NCBI GenBank assembly: GCA_003864495.1
Contig: ML133495.1
Coordinates: 857,294 to 921,293 of the forward strand
DNA: 64,000 nucleotides
Direction of reading: 5' to 3'
Origin: Nemopilema nomurai
Taxonomy: Eukaryota; Cnidaria; Scyphozoa; Rhizostomeae; Rhizostomatidae
Shown piece after piece: positions 61,101-64,000 of the stretch. Position 1 is the stretch's first letter, and every line of letters starts with the position of its first letter. The position numbers and the translations under genes were made by a program. A model generated the notes under the pieces. That model was given only the letters and a program-made list of their open reading frames with translations, was not told the origin of the DNA and made no database searches.

Positions 61101-63753
61101 TTGAAGTAATGGCTGCCATTGAGAGTGGTGATTGGCAGAAGTGACATTATTTCCTAGACGACAGAAATTCATTTATGTGACATGCAGCATAAAGTGACAT
61201 CCATGTTCTTTGCTTTTACTGTCTTTAGTCAACTGCTTTACGAATTTCAGTAAGAAATGTTTTTGTTTTTGCCTTAGTCTCAGGATGCCGACCAGTGGCT
61301 TCAGATCCAGCTGTCGACTGCACCAATGCTCGTCTCCAAAGTAGCCACACAGGGGGTCATGATTGGCAACAAACATTGTGTTGTCAGTTTGTACCAGCTT
61401 TCATACAGCGATGACGGGAAATCTTGGACACCATACAAGACACTGAAGGGCGGAATCCGAGTACGTATTTTAAACTATGTTGCAAGCTGTCTGCCATTGT
61501 GAAGACATTCCTTTCTTGCTCTCTGCTCAAATCGTTTCATTTATATTGCATAACTCTTTTTGGGTATATTTGTTTGAGGCAACAACATCCCAATGCTATT
61601 CAAAAGAAAGTTTAATTAATTCGGTCGCATTATAAATTGATTGGTCCCTTTGCAGATTTTTAGCGGGAACATCTACGCAGAGACAGCCGTCTTTCACACG
61701 TTGACGCAGCCATTTGCAGCTCGTTACGTGCGATTCCAGCCCTTATCTTGGCGAAATCAGATCTGTCTGCGCGTCGAGGTGTTCGGGTGTCCGTATGAGT
61801 GTGACAAGCCTCTGGGTATCGCGGCCAATGTGGTGCCAGACAAGGCTGTGACCGCGTCCTCGTACCTTGAAAAGCACGCGCCGTCTTCTGGAAGGCTCAA
61901 CAACGGATCCTTCAATGTTGGTTCCTGGTGTGCCAAAGAGAACGACCTTCACCAGTTCATTGAGGTTCACCCCTATATTTCGTACAGTGTTTGTTCCTTT
62001 TTCCTTTAAATTAGAAGACGAAAGGCACGTATGAGGTTATGCAGATTTATGCGGCTTGACACGTAACCTTACTGAGTTTGCTTCTGTGGAAAAACCATTG
62101 TAGGCCTCTTGCTCTTGTGCCAGCAAGATTTGCTTTGCTTGTTCTTTTTACGCTTTTGACTAAGCAGGCTTCTAATTATATACTTGCTACTGCCAGTGCC
62201 TAATTTAAAGTCGTCATGTTATTTGTCTAATCGTTGTATGTTTCCTCTACATCATTACGTCTACTTTTACTGTCATTGGTTTCATTGCATGCTAAACGTT
62301 TTAGGAGAATCTCTCTTAATCAACAATGGGATTTATACCATAACTTGTTTTGCAAAATAAGCAAAGGAATATATTATTGGTTAAAGTAGAAGAATTAAGC
62401 TGAAAGTAGTTGTTGAAGCTTTCCTGGTCTTGGTATGAGCTTTCCTGGTAAGGAATCTTATGTGACAACTTTTGACACACTTTTCGCTTGACACTTTAAT
62501 TGTAACCAATATTTGTCGTTTGACCGTCACCCATTTGATCGTAGTTGGATCTTGGGGCGGAAAGTCGAATCACGTCTATAGCAACGCAAGGCTTTGAAGG
62601 AGACGTCTCCAAGTACGTGACAGATTTCTGGGTGCAGTTCAGCTTCGATGGGAAATTTTGGAACCTGTATCAGGTTAGCGGCGTGATTCAGACACTGAAA
62701 GGCAACAGTAATGGTAGAGACGTAAGTCAAGTCAAGCTGCCATCTTCGATTCGTGCACGGTACATCAGGCTGAACCCTCGCCATTGGAAGCAGGGTATAT
62801 GCATGAGGGTCGAAGTTTATGGCTGCGCGTTAAGTAAGTTGTTCCCAGTGATGCTTCTCTTTAAGTGACCTGCTGTTTTAGAGCCAAAAGATAATTTGAA
62901 AGAGCATTATTTCATTTGCTTAAGAGATGCAGATTGACTTTAAGGAAAATTTTGGAATTAGCATTGGTTTTTTGCAAACCAAAATGCCGGATGCTGTACT
63001 TGCCTTTTGTTGCATGCTTTAAAGATATATTCTATTTCTTTGGTTTACTGCATGTTAATCGTCATGTTGAACCCACATGTTACAACTCCGTTTTGTTGAA
63101 ATACAAATTGTTTTTCAATTCTGTGCTTACACGCGTTTTCCAGCACCAATCGTGTACCCAACCGATGCACCAGAGCCAAAGAAAACGGTTGTCAAGGCCA
63201 AAGTCAGATTGACAGAGGAGAAGTTTAGGGAGGAGTTTAGAAACAAAAGCAGTCCTGTCTACAAAGGGATGGCAAACAGAGTTGAAACAGCGGTAAGCAT
63301 CGTCGCAATTTGAGTAGGCTACTAGCCAAATGATTTATATTATTTTTCTGCAGTTTTGTGGGTTACTGTGTGGTAAAGAAGATATTGTCTCTGAAAATCA
63401 GTACATGAAATATTGATAATTATCCATTTCTGGTTTAAAGACGCAGATGACGTTTGGCTCGCAATAGCAAACTATTATCAGCGATTGTCCAGTTTATTTA
63501 GGTGGTTTTAGGTGGATGTTTAACGTCTCATTGAAGCCAGTGAAGAGTCTGTTTAGGGAGTAAGGAGTATTTGTACTTTTAACTTAATTGTGAATAATTT
63601 CTGCCTTATTGTGCGCTTTTTACTTATACTACTAGAGGAGTTTGAATATTTATAATATTTTCTAATTTTGCTTTACTTGCAGATAATGCAGCTATATGAA
63701 AGCGACTATTCATTCAAGGATGGGTTTTTTGGAGTGCAATTGACAAGTCTTGA
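34731..63753 (+). CDS. Giant secreted/membrane lectin mosaic: CTLD, kringle, F5/8C, LamG, SUEL, SEA (3' end outside window)
   Basis: A multivalent carbohydrate-binding protein, probably cell surface or extracellular matrix. I chained 36 exons, every junction GT-AG and in matching phase, giving 2708 residues plus two bases before the window ends. Order (residues): signal peptide 1-17; CTLD1 to 154; Pro/Thr linker; kringle ~171-254; CTLD2 to 388; CTLD3 to 530; F5/8C-1 to 692; CTLD4 to 829; LamG-like 843-1066; CTLD5 to 1200; SUEL ~1210-1293; CTLD6 to 1437; CTLD7 to 1591; CTLD8-11 to 2185; F5/8C-2 to -4 to 2635; SEA start. Nearly all domain borders are phase-1 introns, the hallmark of exon shuffling. 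No transmembrane segment is seen yet; the SEA domain suggests one follows beyond the edge. Whether all exons belong to one transcript is inferred from phase continuity. I know no named family with this exact order. Confidence 0.82.
38668..38715 (+). other. Lectin mosaic exon 4: Pro/Thr linker
   Basis: A 48-base exon, phase 1 at both ends, coding for a flexible TPIPPAPTLPPRPSE linker, probably O-glycosylated. Acceptor TATTTAG and donor GTAAGT. Confidence 0.7.
39526..39577. repeat. 13-base intronic minisatellite, four copies
   Basis: The unit ATGCAGACCCGAG is repeated four times with single changes at the end of units, inside the intron before the kringle exon. Confidence 0.85.
39852..39947 (+). 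other. Candidate additional (cassette) exon before the kringle
   Basis: A 96-base open stretch with a very strong polypyrimidine acceptor (a run of about 15 C then ATAG) and donor GTGGTAAGA. It is phase 1 at both ends, so inclusion would keep the frame between the linker and kringle exons. It would add about 32 residues containing CFGKERSCGSSIMGYVSS, with two cysteines. I do not recognise a domain, and the exon chain also works without it. Confidence 0.3.
40489..40740 (+). other. Lectin mosaic exon: kringle domain
   Basis: One 252-base symmetric phase-1 exon. It has six cysteines in kringle spacing and the hallmarks NNYCRNPD and GPWCYTTNP followed by WDYCDIKMC. Kringles are disulfide-bonded protein- or lipid-binding modules. 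Finding one between C-type lectin domains is unusual. Confidence 0.92.
42775..44667 (+). other. Lectin mosaic exons: CTLD2 (EPS type)
   Basis: Exons 42775-42956 and 44448-44667, joined in phase 0 directly before YWIGL. The long-loop motif is EPS (SNEPSNAFGGEDC) with WND (GRWNDNRC), a variant of the mannose-type site, so calcium binding is likely but sugar preference is less certain. Donor into the next exon is GTAAGT. Confidence 0.88.
45050..45475 (+). other. Lectin mosaic exon: CTLD3, no canonical sugar site
   Basis: A complete CTLD in one exon (CPEDWVTYKDMCY to YYVCARK). The WIGL position reads WHGLND, the EPN/QPD position reads APN and the WND position reads LADC, so canonical calcium-dependent sugar binding is probably lost. 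Confidence 0.88.
45825..47179 (+). other. Lectin mosaic exons: F5/8 type C (discoidin) domain 1
   Basis: Exons 45825-45994, 46404-46571 and 47032-47179. It starts CHSPLGMEDFRIADSQITAS, continues QWLRIDLGEYYTVSFIGIQG and FFLKYSPDGIRWSVYG, and ends MRVEVYGCPA: the classic discoidin pattern of bracketing cysteines. The other three discoidins of the gene share phase-0 introns at similar places. Confidence 0.92.
46019..46070. repeat. ~12-base intronic minisatellite
   Basis: About five copies of TGCGTTTCTTC-like units directly after the first exon of discoidin domain 1, inside the intron. Confidence 0.7.
47839..49911 (+). other. Lectin mosaic exons: CTLD4, degenerate
   Basis: Exons 47839-47928, 48328-48558 and 49822-49911, all phase 1. 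The N-terminus (CGRGWLKNETLNACYKV), FWIGLNNRATDGMFSWSDGS core and C-terminus (WFNTDCASRKPYICKK) identify a CTLD. The long loop lacks EPN/QPD (ITGNPVVYDRRF), so it likely does not bind sugar in the usual way. Confidence 0.82.
48632..48890. repeat. G-run cluster and 21-base intronic minisatellite
   Basis: 48632-48665 holds four runs of G separated by one to three bases, a G-quadruplex candidate. From 48690 about ten copies of a 21-base unit (AATCTTATAGTCACCCGGGC plus A) follow, first near-perfect, then decaying. The whole lies inside the second intron of CTLD4. Confidence 0.85.
50251..51480 (+). other. Lectin mosaic exons: linker and LamG-like (concanavalin-fold) domain
   Basis: A 39-base linker exon 50251-50289, then 50584-51076 and 51302-51480 joined in phase 2. 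The protein shows a jelly-roll lectin-fold pattern: VDYYWPLSD, QALAFDGQTSIVII, RYLLDIMG, GNWFHFAFIWNEASGLSLFL and then FDLRIGKAFG. This matches LamG-like (Laminin_G_3 type) domains. There are two cysteines only. Confidence 0.82.
51737..51856. repeat. 20-base intronic minisatellite, six copies
   Basis: The unit CCTCGCTGAAACGCAGATAC is repeated about six times, decaying toward the right, in the intron before CTLD5. Confidence 0.9.
51983..52803 (+). other. Lectin mosaic exons: CTLD5
   Basis: Exons 51983-52183 and 52603-52803, phase 1. CAAGWIPFGDHCYEF opens the domain. The WIGL position is missing or replaced around the exon junction, the loop reads RGRPNTVSWLKKEC, and the WND position reads WTDVGC. 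A canonical sugar site is doubtful. Confidence 0.8.
53213..53798 (+). other. Lectin mosaic exons: short Thr linker and SUEL-type galactose/rhamnose-binding lectin domain
   Basis: A 27-base exon (GFPNATTTT) and a 252-base exon 53547-53798, both phase 1. The second fits the SUEL/Gal_Lectin pattern: YGCPLGTKLKILSAVFG, then C, VESLCADRRRYCSFYV, and LELRTTYTC at the end. SUEL domains bind L-rhamnose or D-galactose in egg lectins and occur in latrophilins. The family assignment rests on cysteine spacing and these motifs. Confidence 0.78.
53938..54960 (+). other. Lectin mosaic exons: CTLD6 (QPD type)
   Basis: Exons 53938-54094 and 54686-54960, joined in phase 2. SYCYKL, ELVSIHSR, FWTGLNDLKLRGNYEWSDGS, NGQPDD and WSDDTC are all visible. 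QPD at the EPN position is the galactose-type motif in known C-type lectins. Confidence 0.88.
54123..54236. repeat. 34-base intronic tandem repeat, about 3.4 copies
   Basis: The unit begins AACAACCTACAAATTCACTT and ends CATTTACGTTTTTG. It starts about 30 bases after the donor of the first CTLD6 exon and decays in the third copy. Confidence 0.85.
55328..56746 (+). other. Lectin mosaic exons: linker and CTLD7 (QPD type)
   Basis: A 36-base Thr/Pro linker exon 55328-55363, then 55906-55971 and 56387-56746, all phase 1. CLPGWFQYRDSCYQF opens the domain, with AWIGLQD, DSGQPDSNMG and WRDNNC following. QPD implies galactose-type preference. Confidence 0.87.
57043..59175 (+). other. Lectin mosaic exons: CTLD8, CTLD9, CTLD10 and CTLD11
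   Basis: Two long exons, 57043-58149 and 58501-59175. CTLD8 (YCPSGWVWS to FICERS) has GQPDD and WSDMNC. CTLD9 (YCEAGWLHY to YICQKD) has RQPDN and WNDVPC. CTLD10 spans the intron; its loop (TYPARRMLHLRSC) lacks a sugar motif though WVDSNC is near WND. CTLD11 (CPKNWIKRDKYCY to YICKKE) has REPND and WNDQRC, mannose-type. Short Pro/Thr linkers separate the domains. Three domains without internal introns contrasts with the split CTLDs upstream. Confidence 0.9.
59629..60312 (+). other. Lectin mosaic exons: F5/8 type C domain 2
   Basis: Exons 59629-59783 and 60033-60312, joined in phase 0. It starts GCDAALGMESRNITDEQIIA, continues VDLGEIKRVTRIGTQGF and ends MRLEFYGCNF. A full discoidin domain with one internal intron fewer than domain 1. 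Confidence 0.92.
60790..62833 (+). other. Lectin mosaic exons: F5/8 type C domains 3 and 4
   Basis: Exons 60790-60923, 61278-61460, 61656-61964 and 62545-62833; the internal joins are phase 0. Domain 3 runs from CMQPLGLESGKIRNFEMKAS to LRVEVFGCPY, domain 4 from ECDKPLGIAANVVPDKAVTA to MRVEVYGCAL. The two are directly adjacent; the exon 61656-61964 carries the end of one and the start of the next without a linker. Confidence 0.92.
63144..63753 (+). other. Lectin mosaic exons: Pro linker and start of a SEA domain (runs off window)
   Basis: Exons 63144-63292 and 63683-63753. After a short YPTDAPEPKK linker the protein reads VKAKVRLTEEKFREEFRNKS, then ETAIMQLYESDYSFKDGFFG, the alpha-helical and beta pattern of a SEA domain. 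SEA domains commonly sit next to a membrane span and autocleave in mucins and adhesion receptors. The cleavage motif and any transmembrane part would be to the right of the window. Confidence 0.7.
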
Positions 63754-64000
63754 GTGAGATGCTTTACCTGTAAACTTTTAATTCTGCTTTCCCTTGCCAG
63801 TCTATAGTTAAATTCATAGACGTCATTCTTTGGGTGCTTTAGGAGAAAACTTCATCAAAATGGCATGCTAGGCTCCATGAGGACATTTCTCCTTACATAT
63901 CTGAAGCTTTGCAGATACCTAGAAGTTGACCAATCTTCAACTAGATAGAAGGTTTTGATAAGACATGAATCAAGCCGATATGCGAGATGGCTATTTAGAA
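63754..64000. other. Intron sequence at the right edge
   Basis: Follows a GTGAGA donor in phase 2; no further exon recognised before the window ends. Confidence 0.5.

Overview
This 64 kb window is nuclear DNA from an invertebrate animal. The genes are intron-rich with GT-AG splice sites and mostly phase-1 exons, there are no operons or ribosome binding sites, and long AT-rich stretches carry short inverted-repeat transposons and satellites. A mosaic of C-type lectin, kringle, discoidin, SUEL and SEA domains, together with a huge progranulin-like gene, suggests a cnidarian, probably an anthozoan (coral or anemone). That placement is inference; no marker in the window proves it.

Layout. (1) 1-10.8 kb, minus strand: a progranulin-like gene. 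It starts with a signal peptide at 10838 and runs off the left edge. It has 44 visible granulin domains; 35 of them are a near-identical 216-bp (72-residue) tandem array inside one 9.5-kb exon. Several 1-2 base deletions in the array break the reading frame. (2) 11.9-12.4 kb, plus strand: a single-exon ORF for an unrecognised 142-residue protein with a Ser/Asp-rich tail. (3) 12.4-24.7 kb: no gene seen. It holds a hairpin element with a 14-bp minisatellite, two arrays of a ~169-bp satellite facing opposite ways, a MITE-like element, and a 45-bp motif present as an inverted pair at 17.2 and 24.7 kb, the latter just upstream of the next gene. (4) 24761-31017, plus strand: a complete 12-exon CYP20A1-type cytochrome P450 of 482 residues; all splice phases close. 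(5) 31-34.7 kb: no gene, apart from a hAT-like MITE at 33794-34398 with 12-bp TIRs and an imperfect target-site duplication. (6) 34731 to beyond the right edge, plus strand: a giant secreted or type I membrane lectin mosaic. I could chain 36 exons (8126 coding bases, 2708 residues) in consistent phase: signal peptide, CTLD, kringle, CTLD x2, F5/8C, CTLD, LamG-like, CTLD, SUEL, CTLD x6, F5/8C x3, then the start of a SEA domain. The C-terminus lies outside the window.

How they relate. The three large genes look functionally independent: a cysteine-rich secreted growth-factor precursor, a membrane-anchored orphan P450, and a multivalent carbohydrate-binding surface or matrix protein. The most novel items are the 35-unit granulin expansion and the 11-CTLD mosaic, which carries both mannose-type (EPN) and galactose-type (QPD) sites beside a rhamnose/galactose-binding SUEL domain. 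All exon joins come from reading splice signals and phases by eye; there is no transcript evidence.
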